Of a DNA stretch of 64,000 nucleotides, positions 42,504 through 51,358 are shown piece by piece. Below the pieces are notes generated by a model. That model saw only the letters and a list, made by a program, of their open reading frames with translations. It was not told where the DNA came from and did not search any database. Within the stretch, counting starts at the first letter, position 1, and each line of letters starts with the position of its first letter. A program made the position numbers and the translations under genes. Origin of the DNA: Paenibacillus pectinilyticus (lineage in GTDB: Bacteria; Bacillota; Bacilli; Paenibacillales; NBRC-103111); contig NZ_LYPC01000022.1 in the NCBI RefSeq assembly GCF_001700435.1, forward strand, positions 414,087-478,086, read 5' to 3'.

Positions 42504-43298
42504 TTAATCCATGAAAACTTGATCCTCATCATATCGAATCAGATTAATGCTTTTGGCTAAGCCGGTCTGATCATTTAATTCAATCACAACCGCATGGAAA
42601 TGCCACTTACCTTCATCCGTTATGAATCTTACAGGGAGTTGAGTCTTGAACTTCTGTAGTACTGCGTTTCGTTCAACACCTAGAATGCCATCACGCGGCC
42701 CTACCATGCCCACATCGGTCACATAAGCAGTTCCTTGTGGTAATACGCGGTTGTCATTCGTTTGCACGTGTGTGTGCGTTCCTACAACGGCTGATACCTT
42801 TCCATCCAAATGCCAACCCATCGCGATTTTCTCTGAAGTTGCTTCCGCATGGAAATCAACGAAAACGAATTTGTGTTTCTTCTTGTCACCTTCCAAGATT
42901 TCATCAACCTTGCGGAATGGACAATCAATTGGCGGTAAAAATGTACGTCCTTGCAAATTTATGATGAGAAGTTCTTGATCTTTGACTTTAATAACCGTGT
43001 GACCTCTTCCAGGCGTTCCAGGCGGAAAGTTAGCAGGACGAACCATTTTATCATCACGATCAATGAAATCGAAAATTTCTTTTTGATCCCATGTGTGATT
43101 TCCCATCGTGATTGCTTGAATGCCCATCTCATAAATCTCTTTCGCAATCGCTGCAGTAATCCCTTTACCAGCTGCTGCGTTCTCTCCATTGGCAATAAAT
43201 ACGGCATGTGGATGTAATTGCTTGAGTCTAGGCATGATATTTTTTAATGCTTTTCTTCCAACGGATCCTACAATATCACCGATAAATACAATTTTCAT
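42504..43298 (-). CDS. ymdB: YmdB metallophosphoesterase (TIGR00282), 2',3'-cyclic phosphodiesterase family
   Basis: A 264-aa di-metal phosphodiesterase. Ligands are in MKIVFIGDIVGSVGRKALK, VFIANGENAAAGKG, ITMGNHTWDQKEIFDF, VFVDFHAEATSEK and VVGTHTHVQTNDNRV. In B. subtilis YmdB hydrolyses cyclic nucleotides and affects biofilm versus motility choice. The gene directly follows rny (118 nt downstream) and precedes spoVS. SD AAAGGAG is well placed. Length matches the family. Confidence 0.95.
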   Translation of the reverse strand: MKIVFIGDIVGSVGRKALKNIMPRLKQLHPHAVFIANGENAAAGKGITAAIAKEIYEMGIQAITMGNHTWDQKEIFDFIDRDDKMVRPANFPPGTPGRGHTVIKVKDQELLIINLQGRTFLPPIDCPFRKVDEILEGDKKKHKFVFVDFHAEATSEKIAMGWHLDGKVSAVVGTHTHVQTNDNRVLPQGTAYVTDVGMVGPRDGILGVERNAVLQKFKTQLPVRFITDEGKWHFHAVVIELNDQTGLAKSINLIRYDEDQVFMD

Positions 43299-43380
43299 AA
43301 CGTCGTGAAAGCTCCTTTATAGACCGAAGTTGTTCTAATTCCTAGCAGACGGAGTCTACAGTCGGCCTTGAAAATAAGGA

Positions 43381-43405
43381 AAAGTGGCTATAATAGCCAC
43401 TTTTC
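43381..43405 (-). terminator. Terminator of rny
   Basis: AAAAGTGGCTA (43381-43391), a 3-nt loop and TAGCCACTTTT (43395-43405) make an 11-bp perfect stem 12 nt after the rny stop. Confidence 0.8.
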
Positions 43406-43416
43406 GCATTTGGTTC

Positions 43417-44955
43417 TTATTTGGCGTATTCAACAGCTCTTGTTTCACGAATGACCGTAACCTTAATATGTCCTGGATAATCGAGTTCACCCTCGATTTT
43501 CTTCGTAATATCTCGGGCTAAACGGAACGCCTCAGTGTCATCCACTTTCTCTGGTTGAACCATGACGCGGACTTCGCGGCCAGCTTGAATGGCGTATGAT
43601 TTCTCAACACCTTCAAATGACTCTGAGATCTCTTCCAACTTCTCAAGGCGCTTGATATACGTCTCCAATGTTTCTCTACGAGCACCTGGTCTTGCTGCAG
43701 ACAATGCATCAGCAGCTCCGACAAGCATCGCAATGACAGATGTTGCTTCCACATCACCGTGGTGAGAAGCAATACTATTGATAACGATTGGATGTTCTTT
43801 GTATTTCTTACCAATCTCGACACCGATTTCTACGTGTGACCCTTCAACTTCATGGTCTAGCGCTTTACCAATGTCATGAAGCAGCCCGGCACGTTTCGCC
43901 AAAGTTACGTCTACCCCGAGCTCCCCGGCCATTAATCCAGCCAGATACGCTACTTCCATGGAATGCTTCAGCACGTTCTGTCCGTAACTTGTTCTGAACT
44001 TCAGGCGTCCCAAAATCTTAATCAAATCAGGATGCAATCCGTGTACGCCAACTTCAAACGTTGCTTGCTCCCCATATTCGCGGATACGTTCGTCCACTTC
44101 TTTGCGGGACTTCTCAACCATCTCTTCGATACGTGCAGGGTGGATACGTCCATCCGCCACAAGCTTCTCAAGTGAAGTACGAGCAATTTCACGACGGATT
44201 GGGTCAAAGCCTGATAAGATTACAGCTTCTGGCGTATCATCAATAATAAGGTCAATACCCGTAAGAGTTTCCAATGCACGAATATTTCTTCCTTCACGAC
44301 CGATAATACGGCCTTTCATTTCTTCATTTGGCAACGAGACAACTGAAACTGTAGTCTCAGCTACGTGATCCGCCGCACAACGCTGAATAGCTAGTGTGAT
44401 GATCTCACGTGCTTTCTTGTCGCCCTCTTCTTTGGCTTGCTGTTCGATCTCTTTGATAAGCTGTGCTGTTTCGTGGCGAACTTCTTGCTCTACATTAGTA
44501 AGAATAATACTCTTAGCTTCTTCCATTGTAAGACCAGAAATGCGTTCCAATTCGGACACTTGGCTTTTATAAAGCTGATCAATTTGTGTTTGTGTATCCT
44601 CGATTCGCTTCTCTTTGTTGGCTACTAGCTCTTCTTTACGCTCGAGAGATTCTAATTTTTTATCCAGCGATTCCTCTTTTTGCAACAATCGTCTTTCTTG
44701 TCGTTGAATTTCATTCCGACGCTCACGAATGTCTTTTTCAGCTTCGGACCTCAGTTTATGCACTTCGTCCTTTGCTTCCAGAACCGTTTCTTTTTTCAGT
44801 GCTTCTGCTTCCTTTTTGGCAGATTCTCTTATCTGCTCAGCGGCTGTTTCAGCACTGGAAATTTTCGCTTCTGCAAGAGATTTACGGATAAAATAACCAA
44901 TCCCTAAGCATGCAGCTCCAACAACGAGAATGATCGCGATCCAGATGGCAGTCAT
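43417..44955 (-). CDS. rny: Ribonuclease Y
   Basis: A 512-aa membrane-anchored endoribonuclease that starts bulk mRNA decay. It has an N-terminal TM ([19 protein letters not shown]), a long coiled coil at about 25-200 rich in E/K/Q, a KH domain ([20 protein letters not shown]) and an HD domain with [20 protein letters not shown]. All catalytic His/Asp are present. ATG 44955 is chosen (AGGAGG at 8 nt); a GTG three codons earlier would sit on the SD. The 380-bp upstream gap holds palindromes and a 0A-like box. Its accessory factor RicA is also encoded in this window. Confidence 0.97.
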   Translation of the reverse strand: MTAIWIAIILVVGAACLGIGYFIRKSLAEAKISSAETAAEQIRESAKKEAEALKKETVLEAKDEVHKLRSEAEKDIRERRNEIQRQERRLLQKEESLDKKLESLERKEELVANKEKRIEDTQTQIDQLYKSQVSELERISGLTMEEAKSIILTNVEQEVRHETAQLIKEIEQQAKEEGDKKAREIITLAIQRCAADHVAETTVSVVSLPNEEMKGRIIGREGRNIRALETLTGIDLIIDDTPEAVILSGFDPIRREIARTSLEKLVADGRIHPARIEEMVEKSRKEVDERIREYGEQATFEVGVHGLHPDLIKILGRLKFRTSYGQNVLKHSMEVAYLAGLMAGELGVDVTLAKRAGLLHDIGKALDHEVEGSHVEIGVEIGKKYKEHPIVINSIASHHGDVEATSVIAMLVGAADALSAARPGARRETLETYIKRLEKLEEISESFEGVEKSYAIQAGREVRVMVQPEKVDDTEAFRLARDITKKIEGELDYPGHIKVTVIRETRAVEYAK

Positions 44956-45337
44956 CTTGTTCACCTCCTCGTTGGTTTCTCCAAGGTGTTAGCCTGGGAT
45001 ACCTTCGGTTTTTTAATCCGATTTAATTGTTTGACTAGTCATACATACTCTTTATTAGGAAGAGTATGGCTTTTAAATGAATGCGCACTGTGCGTTAGGG
45101 CACTATAGTGCTAATAATCCATAATCAAACAGTGTAAAAATTGGCGGTTTTTACAGCTGCCCTCTCAAAATCAATGAAATTAGTATGATTTTGAATACAT
45201 TATGAAAATATACACTGTTATTTTATCTTTTGTCGAAGAAGCTTGTCAAGCGAATGTCCAAGACTTGATTAATTTGGCCCAAATTGGCTCCATCGATTAT
45301 TAATGCCATTAATTAAATCCTCGAATACTTAATGGCA
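44956..45337. other. 382-bp recX-rny intergenic region, no gene, with palindromes and 0A-like box
   Basis: AT-rich, with no ORF carrying an SD. It contains TTTTGTCGAAGAA (45228-45240), a good match to the Spo0A box core TGNCGAA, and at its far end two copies of a 13-bp palindrome. CAAGGTGTTAGCCTGGGATACCTTG-like inverted arms (CAAGGT / ACCTTC) near 44982-45006 may form a leader hairpin close to the rny SD. It is the likely promoter and 5' UTR of rny. Confidence 0.5.
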
Positions 45338-45341
45338 TTAA
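45300..45341. repeat. Pair of 13-bp palindromes TTAATGSCATTAA after recX
   Basis: TTAATGCCATTAA (45300-45312) and TTAATGGCATTAA (45329-45341) are each perfect palindromes around one central base and are inverted relative to each other by that base. Centres are 29 bp apart. The second overlaps the recX stop. A third exact copy is at 37494-37506 and two degenerate ones are at 14878-14907. Paired spacing suggests cooperative protein binding; a hairpin using the two copies as arms is the alternative. Confidence 0.55.
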
Positions 45342-46027
45342 TTATCATCAAAGACTTCATCCATCTCTAGTATGTCATCGTCAGTTTCCGTACTAATCAG
45401 TCCCAAGACCTTTGTCACAATAGCCCCCGTAAAGCCTCTACGCATGAGAAAAGCCCCTGTCTTACGCTTTCTATCTATCGTTTTCCCTGATGTTTGCTTC
45501 CATTTCGTCCTAGCAATTTTCAAGGCCCCCGCGTATTCATCATCGGGATTTATGGATTCCATTGTGCTTTTCACAACATCCTGGTGGATGCCTTTTTGCT
45601 GAAGTTCTTGTCGAATTAAGTTACGACCTTTACGTTGCGAGATTACACGATTGTCTGACCACATCTTTGCAAATTCTTCATCGTTAATATACTTATTCTC
45701 GATAAGCTTCTCACTGGCCCACTCAATAATTGGCGCTTCAAAACCTTTCTCTTTCAACTTACGCTTTACTTCAGATAAGGAATGTGGACGTCTCCCCACC
45801 ATATAAAGCGCCTTAACATAAGCCAGATTCCGCTCTTCATCCAGAATGATGGCTTCAATGGCTTGTTGAAATAAGGTTTCCCCTTTATTTAAGCGATGCT
45901 TGATCAATATATCTTCATGAACAGAAAACGCATAGTCCTCATTCAAATAAATATTATAGCGGTGCCTTCCCTGCTTTTGCTTCTCTACCTTCGTGATAAC
46001 TTGTAATTGTTCCTCTTCGTGATTCAT
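45338..46027 (-). CDS. recX: RecX regulatory protein
   Basis: A 229-aa modulator of RecA filaments. It has the three-helix repeats of RecX: ALYMVGRRPHSLSEVKRKLK, IIEWASEKLIENKYINDEEF, DNRVISQRKGRNLIRQELQQ and FLMRRGFTGAIVTKVLGL. A strand-rich N-terminal head (KQGRHRYNIYLNEDYAFSVH) is typical of Bacillales. GAGGATG is upstream. It follows recA directly, beyond a terminator. The Asp/Glu-rich end (TETDDDILEMDEVFDDN) is a short acidic tail. Confidence 0.9.
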   Translation of the reverse strand: MNHEEEQLQVITKVEKQKQGRHRYNIYLNEDYAFSVHEDILIKHRLNKGETLFQQAIEAIILDEERNLAYVKALYMVGRRPHSLSEVKRKLKEKGFEAPIIEWASEKLIENKYINDEEFAKMWSDNRVISQRKGRNLIRQELQQKGIHQDVVKSTMESINPDDEYAGALKIARTKWKQTSGKTIDRKRKTGAFLMRRGFTGAIVTKVLGLISTETDDDILEMDEVFDDN

Positions 46028-46051
46028 CTTCACTCATCCTCTATTAATGAA

Positions 46052-46080
46052 AAAACACCCCAACACAAGGTTAAGGTGCT
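46052..46080 (-). terminator. Hairpin after recA
   Basis: On the minus strand AGCACC and GGTGTT form the stem, with a long loop and T6 downstream. It lies between the recA stop and recX, so recX may depend on read-through or its own promoter. Confidence 0.6.
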
Positions 46081-46101
46081 TCTTCATCTTATATTTCAAA
46101 C

Positions 46102-47145
46102 TTATTCAAAAGCTGTTTCCAACTCATCTTCATCATCATCTGTGTTAGGGCCAACAACCTTCGTCAGGTTACTGTTATCTCTAATACGTAATTCAATCGT
46201 CTCTGAGATCGCTTTGTTATCTTTCAAGAATTGCTTCGCGTTCTCGCGACCTTGACCTAGGCGTTCTCCCTCGTATGAATACCAAGCACCGCTTTTATTC
46301 ACGATATCCAATTCAGTTCCGATATCAATAATACTTCCCTCACGTGAGATACCCTCACCGTACATGATATCGACTTCCGCTTGTTTGAACGGAGGAGCAA
46401 CTTTATTCTTAACGACCTTAATTCTCGTACGGTTACCAACCATGTCATTGCCTTGTTTGATCGTTTCAATTCGACGAACATCCAAACGAACAGAAGAGTA
46501 GAACTTCAATGCACGACCACCTGGAGTTGTCTCCGGGTTACCAAACATGACGCCAACTTTCTCACGCAATTGGTTAATAAAGATTGCAATAACTTTGGAT
46601 TTATTAATTGCACCAGACAGCTTACGAAGAGCTTGTGACATCAAACGCGCTTGAAGACCTACGTGAGAATCCCCCATATCGCCTTCAATTTCAGCTTTAG
46701 GAACTAGTGCTGCTACGGAGTCAATTACGATAATGTCTACCGCGCCACTACGTACAAGTGCTTCAGCAATTTCTAGTGCTTGCTCACCCGTATCTGGTTG
46801 GGAGAGTAAGAGTTCATCTATATTAATACCAAGCTTGCTAGCATAAGAAGGATCCAACGCATGTTCTGCATCGATAAAGGCAGCTTGTCCGCCAACTCGT
46901 TGAACTTCCGCAATCGCATGAAGAGCTACAGTTGTTTTACCTGATGACTCTGGGCCATACACTTCAATAATTCTTCCTCGTGGAAATCCACCTATTCCAA
47001 GCGCGATATCAAGGGCAAGCGAACCCGATGAGATCGTTTCAACTTGCATATGTGTAGATTCTCCAAGCTTCATGATGGAGCCTTTTCCGAACTGTTTCTC
47101 GATTTGACGTAATGCATTATCAAGTGCGGCACGACGATCTGACAA
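46102..47145 (-). CDS. recA: Recombinase RecA
   Basis: About 347 aa. It has Walker [21 protein letters not shown], Walker [21 protein letters not shown] and the L2 loop region [20 protein letters not shown] with [20 protein letters not shown]. The likely start is TTG 47145 ([20 protein letters not shown]), giving the family N-terminus with AAGGAA 9 nt upstream; a GTG at 47154 is also in frame. A LexA-like box lies 70 bp upstream. The acidic C-terminus ([16 protein letters not shown]) is typical. Confidence 0.97.
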   Translation of the reverse strand: MSDRRAALDNALRQIEKQFGKGSIMKLGESTHMQVETISSGSLALDIALGIGGFPRGRIIEVYGPESSGKTTVALHAIAEVQRVGGQAAFIDAEHALDPSYASKLGINIDELLLSQPDTGEQALEIAEALVRSGAVDIIVIDSVAALVPKAEIEGDMGDSHVGLQARLMSQALRKLSGAINKSKVIAIFINQLREKVGVMFGNPETTPGGRALKFYSSVRLDVRRIETIKQGNDMVGNRTRIKVVKNKVAPPFKQAEVDIMYGEGISREGSIIDIGTELDIVNKSGAWYSYEGERLGQGRENAKQFLKDNKAISETIELRIRDNSNLTKVVGPNTDDDEDELETAFE

Positions 47146-47214
47146 AACGACCACTTCCTTCTATCATTATAGGTATATGATAACTTGTTTTGGCATGTTT
47201 GCCAAGCATTTTTT

Positions 47215-47228
47215 CGAACATACATTCG
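47215..47228 (-). promoter_or_regulatory. LexA (Cheo) box of recA
   Basis: The minus strand reads CGAATGTATGTTCG, one base off the Bacillus SOS consensus CGAAC-N4-GTTCG. It lies 70-83 nt upstream of the recA start, in the promoter region. SOS induction of recA is therefore expected. Confidence 0.7.
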
Positions 47229-47249
47229 TTTATTTGCGAACAAACAAAA

Positions 47250-47281
47250 AACCGTAACAAAGTTATCGCTTTGCTACGGTT
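47250..47281 (-). terminator. Terminator of cinA
   Basis: On the minus strand AACCGTAGCAAAG and CTTTGTTACGGTT form a 13-bp stem with one G-U pair, a 6-nt loop and T6. It lies 36 nt after cinA and just upstream of the recA SOS box. Confidence 0.85.
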
Positions 47282-47317
47282 CTTCCGTTAACACTTGCTT
47301 CTAATTATAGTTGATTT

Positions 47318-48568
47318 CTAGTTATCTTTCAACTGTTTCCACAGCTGATAGAGCGCACTCTTCGCGGCTCTTTGTTTAATAAACTCTCTATTTCCTGATA
47401 GTTGCAACGTAAAAACTTCTGTTGTTGCATCCTTTTGCGCTAAACCAACATAGACAAGTCCAACAGGCTTCCCTTCAGAAGGGCTTGGACCGGCCACACC
47501 CGTCACAGAGATACCGAAGTCACTCCCAGTCCTGATTAGCAATTGGTCCGCTAAAATAGCCGCTGTTTCGACGCTGACAGCACCTGGCGCACCCTCGCCT
47601 TCCAAAACTTCCATCGGAACGCCTAACAATTTGTGCTTTAAGGCGTTTGAATAACAAATAATCCCACCGAGGAATGATTGCGAGCTTCCAGGAACTGCCG
47701 TAATTAGATCACTCAATAAACCACCTGTACAACTCTCTGCTACAGCAAGCGTCCGTTGATTTTTTCCTAATAGTTGCAGAACAGCCGTCTCGATAGGTAT
47801 ATCAACTTCCGCGTAGAGGTATTGACCCAATCGGTTCTTAATCTCATTTTCAGTCGCTTGAATTTTCCGTTCGCCTTCTTCAGCCGATTGAGCACGGGTT
47901 GTTAAGCGAATGGTCACTTCTCCCTCATTAGCATAAGGCGCTATAGTGGGGTCAGATTGCGATTGGATCAAATCGAGTAATTCATGTTCCAAACTCGACT
48001 CACCAATGCCGGCAAACTTCAACATTTTTGAATATAGAGGGATTTCATCCGTCATTCGTGATTTAAGCCAAGGAATCGCATAATTTGTAAACATTGGCTT
48101 CATTTCTTTGGGAGGACCAGGCAATAGAATGAAATGTGTGCCTTCGAACGTGAGCGCATTACCAACGGCTAAGCCTGTATCGTTTTGTAAGGGATCGCTG
48201 CCCTCCAGCATTAGCGCTTGGCGCCGGTTGCTCTCTACCATATGAATACCGCGTGAGGCAAACATCGTTGAGATCGCTTCCATCGAGGGTTCATGTATAT
48301 GTAAGTTGCTTCCCGTCCATGCGGCAAGTACATCTTTGGTCAAATCATCTTGTGTGGGGCCTAGTCCCCCCGTACATATAACAACATCCGCTCGCTTAGC
48401 AGCCAATTGAAGGCTTTCTAACAAGCGCTGCTCATTATCCCCGACAACAGTCTGAAAGTAAATATCAATGCCATGTGCAGCACATTCTCTCGAAATAAAT
48501 TGCGCATTCGTATTCACAATTTGACCAAGTAGCAATTCTGTCCCTACTGCGATAATTTCTGCTTTCAT
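47318..48568 (-). CDS. cinA: Competence/damage-inducible protein CinA
   Basis: A 416-aa two-domain protein. The N-terminal molybdopterin-binding-like COG1058 domain (MKAEIIAVGTELLLGQIVNT, VICTGGLGPTQDDLTKDVLA) has ADP-ribose pyrophosphatase-type activity in relatives. The C-terminal CinA/PncC domain (about 255-410: LAVAESCTGGLLSDLITAVP, GSSQSFLGGIICYSNALKHK, DFGISVTGVAGPSPSEGKPV) is an NMN deamidase. The SD is AAGGAGG. It lies just upstream of recA, as in most Firmicutes, but a terminator separates them. Confidence 0.95.
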   Translation of the reverse strand: MKAEIIAVGTELLLGQIVNTNAQFISRECAAHGIDIYFQTVVGDNEQRLLESLQLAAKRADVVICTGGLGPTQDDLTKDVLAAWTGSNLHIHEPSMEAISTMFASRGIHMVESNRRQALMLEGSDPLQNDTGLAVGNALTFEGTHFILLPGPPKEMKPMFTNYAIPWLKSRMTDEIPLYSKMLKFAGIGESSLEHELLDLIQSQSDPTIAPYANEGEVTIRLTTRAQSAEEGERKIQATENEIKNRLGQYLYAEVDIPIETAVLQLLGKNQRTLAVAESCTGGLLSDLITAVPGSSQSFLGGIICYSNALKHKLLGVPMEVLEGEGAPGAVSVETAAILADQLLIRTGSDFGISVTGVAGPSPSEGKPVGLVYVGLAQKDATTEVFTLQLSGNREFIKQRAAKSALYQLWKQLKDN

Positions 48569-48595
48569 TGACCGAGGCCTCCTTAAAATGAGAAA

Positions 48596-48640
48596 ACCTC
48601 TAACGTAATCGTTCAGTGATGATCGACTGCGTTTAGAGGT
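48596..48640 (-). terminator. Terminator of rimO-pgsA
   Basis: On the minus strand ACCTCTAAACG and CGTTAGAGGT form the stem around a 24-nt structured loop, followed by TTTT. It lies 42 nt after the pgsA stop. Confidence 0.65.
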
Positions 48641-48681
48641 AAGGTGTATGTTGTAGATATAACGAATACTAGGTTGCCCAA

Positions 48682-49266
48682 TTATGATTTTTCTGAAAAA
48701 TCGATGACATGCTTATTTTTCACAAAATATTCGACACCTGAATAAACGGTAATAATGGCTGCTGCCCAACTAGCTATAACATCAAAGGGGAAGTCTAGAA
48801 ACGTAAATGGAAAATTATTAATTAGCAGTGCAATGATGGCTGTAATCTGAGCTGCCGTCTTCGCCTTACCCCATTTGCTGGCCGCCATAACAGTACCCTC
48901 AAGGAGAGCAATTTGACGAAGTCCAGTGACCGCCCATTCTCTGCTAATAATGACAATAACGATCCAAGCATCAACTTTATCCATTTCTACTAATGAAACA
49001 AGCACAGCGGTAACAAGCAGCTTGTCCGCCAAGGGATCAAGCAACTTGCCTAAATTCGTGACAAGATTACGCTTTCTAGCAATGTAACCATCTAAGCTGT
49101 CTGTACTTGCAGCAATAATAAAAATTAAAGCAGCAATAATTTGATTATACGTTATGCTAAACTCCTCTATCCGTATTTGCGGGAATTTCACCTTAATCAA
49201 CAAGAAAAACATGATGATCGGTACTAATAAAATTCTCGCTACGGTGATGCGGTTAGCTAAGTTCAT
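48682..49266 (-). CDS. pgsA: CDP-diacylglycerol-glycerol-3-phosphate 3-phosphatidyltransferase
   Basis: A 194-aa membrane enzyme that makes phosphatidylglycerol phosphate. The CDP-alcohol phosphotransferase motif DGYIARKRNLVTNLGKLLDP with the following LADKLL fits D-x2-DG-x2-AR-x8-G-x3-D-x3-D. Multiple TM segments follow (AWIVIVIISREWAVTGLRQI, AQITAIIALLINNFPFTF). It overlaps the rimO stop by 4 nt (ATGA), so it is translationally coupled to it. In Bacilli this is the single essential PgsA. Confidence 0.95.
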   Translation of the reverse strand: MNLANRITVARILLVPIIMFFLLIKVKFPQIRIEEFSITYNQIIAALIFIIAASTDSLDGYIARKRNLVTNLGKLLDPLADKLLVTAVLVSLVEMDKVDAWIVIVIISREWAVTGLRQIALLEGTVMAASKWGKAKTAAQITAIIALLINNFPFTFLDFPFDVIASWAAAIITVYSGVEYFVKNKHVIDFSEKS

Positions 49267-50594
49267 GCAATTACCTCCCCCGATAAGTCAAACTCATAGG
49301 AGTGGGTAACACGAACTTTGGCCAGTTCTCCAATAGTCAATTTCGCATTGGAAACGAATACTTCGCCATCAATTTCGGGTGCATCAAATTGTGAACGACC
49401 AATATATACATCGCTGCGACCATCGTATCTTTCGATAAGCACATCGATTTCTTGACCAATTCGGCGGCCACCGCGAATATTTGAAATTTCACGTTGAATT
49501 TCCATAATCGCATTTGCACGGTATTCTTTAACATCATCCGGCACTTGATCCGGCAGTCTCGCTGCTGGAGTATCATCTTCTTTGGAGTATGCAAACACAC
49601 CCAAACGATCAAATTGAACATCGCGTACAAATTGTTTCAAGTTCTCAAAGTCTTGCTCGGTTTCGCCTGGGAAACCAACAATAAGCGATGTGCGCAAAGC
49701 AACATCCGGAATGGATTCACGAATTTTACGAACGAGCTCACGTGTATCCTTTTGACGGCCAGGTCTGCGCATACGCTTAAGAATTGAATCTTCGCTATGC
49801 TGCAATGGCATATCAATGTATTTACATACTTTAGGATTCGTAGCCATCACTTCGATCAATTCATCACTGAAGAAGCCAGGATAAGCGTAGTGTAGACGCA
49901 CCCATTCAATACCTTCAACTTCACTTACTTTGTTAAGCAAAGTAGGAAGCATGAAGCTATCATAAATATCCGTACCGTAGTTTGTGGAATCTTGTGCAAT
50001 TAAGCTGATTTCTTTAACGCCTTGTGACGCAAGATTCGCCACTTCTGCAACAATCGATTCCATGCTTCTACTTTTGAAGGCGCCACGCATAATAGGAATA
50101 CTACAGAATGTACATGCGTTATCGCAGCCTTCCGCAATCTTCACATACGCTGTATAGCGAGGGGTTGTCATAAGTCTAGGCAAATTATCAGCGTCATAGT
50201 TAAATACCGGATTCCCAACTAGAACCGGTTTCTTTCCTCTGAGCGCTTCATCAACAATATGATTAATTTTATCAAAATCGCCCGTGCCCACAATGCCATC
50301 GATCTCAGGCATCTCGTCCATCAACTGCTTTTTGTATCTTTGCGTTAAACAGCCTGAAACAATAAGAGCCTTAAGATTCGCTGTTTGCTTCAGTTCTGCC
50401 ATATCCAAAATTGTATTTACGGATTCTTCTTTCGCTGCATCAATGAACCCGCAAGTGTTCACTATAATGACTGTGGCATCTTCCTTGTTATCAACAAGCT
50501 GAAAGCCACGGCCGTGAATTAAGCCTGACATAATCTCGGAATCAACTAAATTCTTCTCACATCCGAGAGTAACTACCTTAACCTTTTCTGTCAT
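49263..50594 (-). CDS. rimO: Ribosomal protein S12 methylthiotransferase RimO
   Basis: About 443 aa. The UPF0004 domain has Cys in VTLGCEKNLVDSEIMSG, VNTCGFIDAAKEESVNT and VSGCLTQRYKKQL. The radical-SAM motif is AEGCDNACTFCSIPIMRG, and a TRAM domain ends the protein. The SEIMSGL and SIPIMRG forms separate it from MiaB, which is also in the window. It methylthiolates Asp of ribosomal protein S12. ATG 50594 (MTEKVKVV) matches homologue starts, with GGAGG 11 nt upstream. It forms a coupled pair with pgsA. Confidence 0.93.
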   Translation of the reverse strand: MTEKVKVVTLGCEKNLVDSEIMSGLIHGRGFQLVDNKEDATVIIVNTCGFIDAAKEESVNTILDMAELKQTANLKALIVSGCLTQRYKKQLMDEMPEIDGIVGTGDFDKINHIVDEALRGKKPVLVGNPVFNYDADNLPRLMTTPRYTAYVKIAEGCDNACTFCSIPIMRGAFKSRSMESIVAEVANLASQGVKEISLIAQDSTNYGTDIYDSFMLPTLLNKVSEVEGIEWVRLHYAYPGFFSDELIEVMATNPKVCKYIDMPLQHSEDSILKRMRRPGRQKDTRELVRKIRESIPDVALRTSLIVGFPGETEQDFENLKQFVRDVQFDRLGVFAYSKEDDTPAARLPDQVPDDVKEYRANAIMEIQREISNIRGGRRIGQEIDVLIERYDGRSDVYIGRSQFDAPEIDGEVFVSNAKLTIGELAKVRVTHSYEFDLSGEVIA

Positions 50595-50671
50595 GAAAGA
50601 AACAACCTCCAATAGTCCTAAAAAACGCTCCCTACCAGTATAATACAAGCCCCATAGGGTGTCAAAATGTA

Positions 50672-50697
50672 AAAACCCCCTGCATCCAGGAGGTTTT
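50672..50697 (-). terminator. Terminator of yajQ
   Basis: AAAACCCCCTG and CAGGAGGTTTT form an 11-bp stem with one mismatch and loop CATC, and T5 lies on the minus-strand side. It lies 26 nt after the yajQ stop. Confidence 0.8.
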
Positions 50698-50722
50698 CTA
50701 CAATCTATCACAGCTTACCCAC

Positions 50723-51214
50723 TTATTTCATATTAACAAACTGCAAATCTAAGGGAATATCTGCTTTGCGAAGGAGGGCTATTACTGCTTGTAAGTCGTC
50801 GCGGCTCTTCCCGGTTACACGGATTTGGTCCCCTTGAATCTGAGTTTTCACTTTCAGCTTAGAATCACGAATTAATATGTTAATTTTCTTGGAGTTGTCT
50901 TGATCAACACCTTGTTTCATGCTAATTTTCTGTCTAACCGTTGAACCAGCGGCTGGCTCTACTTTGGAATACTCGAGATTTTTGATCGATATTCCGCGTT
51001 TTGTCATTTTGGCATGCATAATATCAAGTACGTTCTGTAGCTTAAACTCATCATCGGATGTTACAACGAGCTGATCTTTATCTAATTTGATACTGCTTTT
51101 GCTACCTTTAAAGTCAAAACGGGTCAAGATCTCTTTCTCCGCTTGTTGAATCGCATTGTTTAATTCTTGCATATCCACTTTGGATACGATATCAAATGAA
51201 CTCTCTGTACTCAT
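50723..51214 (-). CDS. YajQ family nucleotide-binding protein
   Basis: A 163-aa protein made of two RNP-like domains: [80 protein letters not shown] and the end [10 protein letters not shown]. Length is standard. Members bind c-di-GMP in Xanthomonas and RNA-like ligands elsewhere. Whether this one binds c-di-GMP is open, though a GGDEF-EAL protein is encoded 14 kb away. It sits between rodZ-like and rimO genes. Confidence 0.9.
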   Translation of the reverse strand: MSTESSFDIVSKVDMQELNNAIQQAEKEILTRFDFKGSKSSIKLDKDQLVVTSDDEFKLQNVLDIMHAKMTKRGISIKNLEYSKVEPAAGSTVRQKISMKQGVDQDNSKKINILIRDSKLKVKTQIQGDQIRVTGKSRDDLQAVIALLRKADIPLDLQFVNMK

Positions 51215-51275
51215 CTACTTCCCAACATCCCTTCCATCAAATTACATAGCATTATAGCAAGAACACATAAAAAAA

Positions 51276-51310
51276 GAAATATCCAAGCGCCAACTGGCCT
51301 CGAATATTTC
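51276..51310 (-). terminator. Terminator of the rodZ-like gene
   Basis: GAAATAT (51276-51282) pairs with ATATTTC (51304-51310), with an imperfect GC-rich inner stem. On the minus strand T7 follows. Confidence 0.7.
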
Positions 51311-51358
51311 CCATCCTCTTATTTCATTGCCCGGGAAAGCGCAGGAATTGCTAAAATG

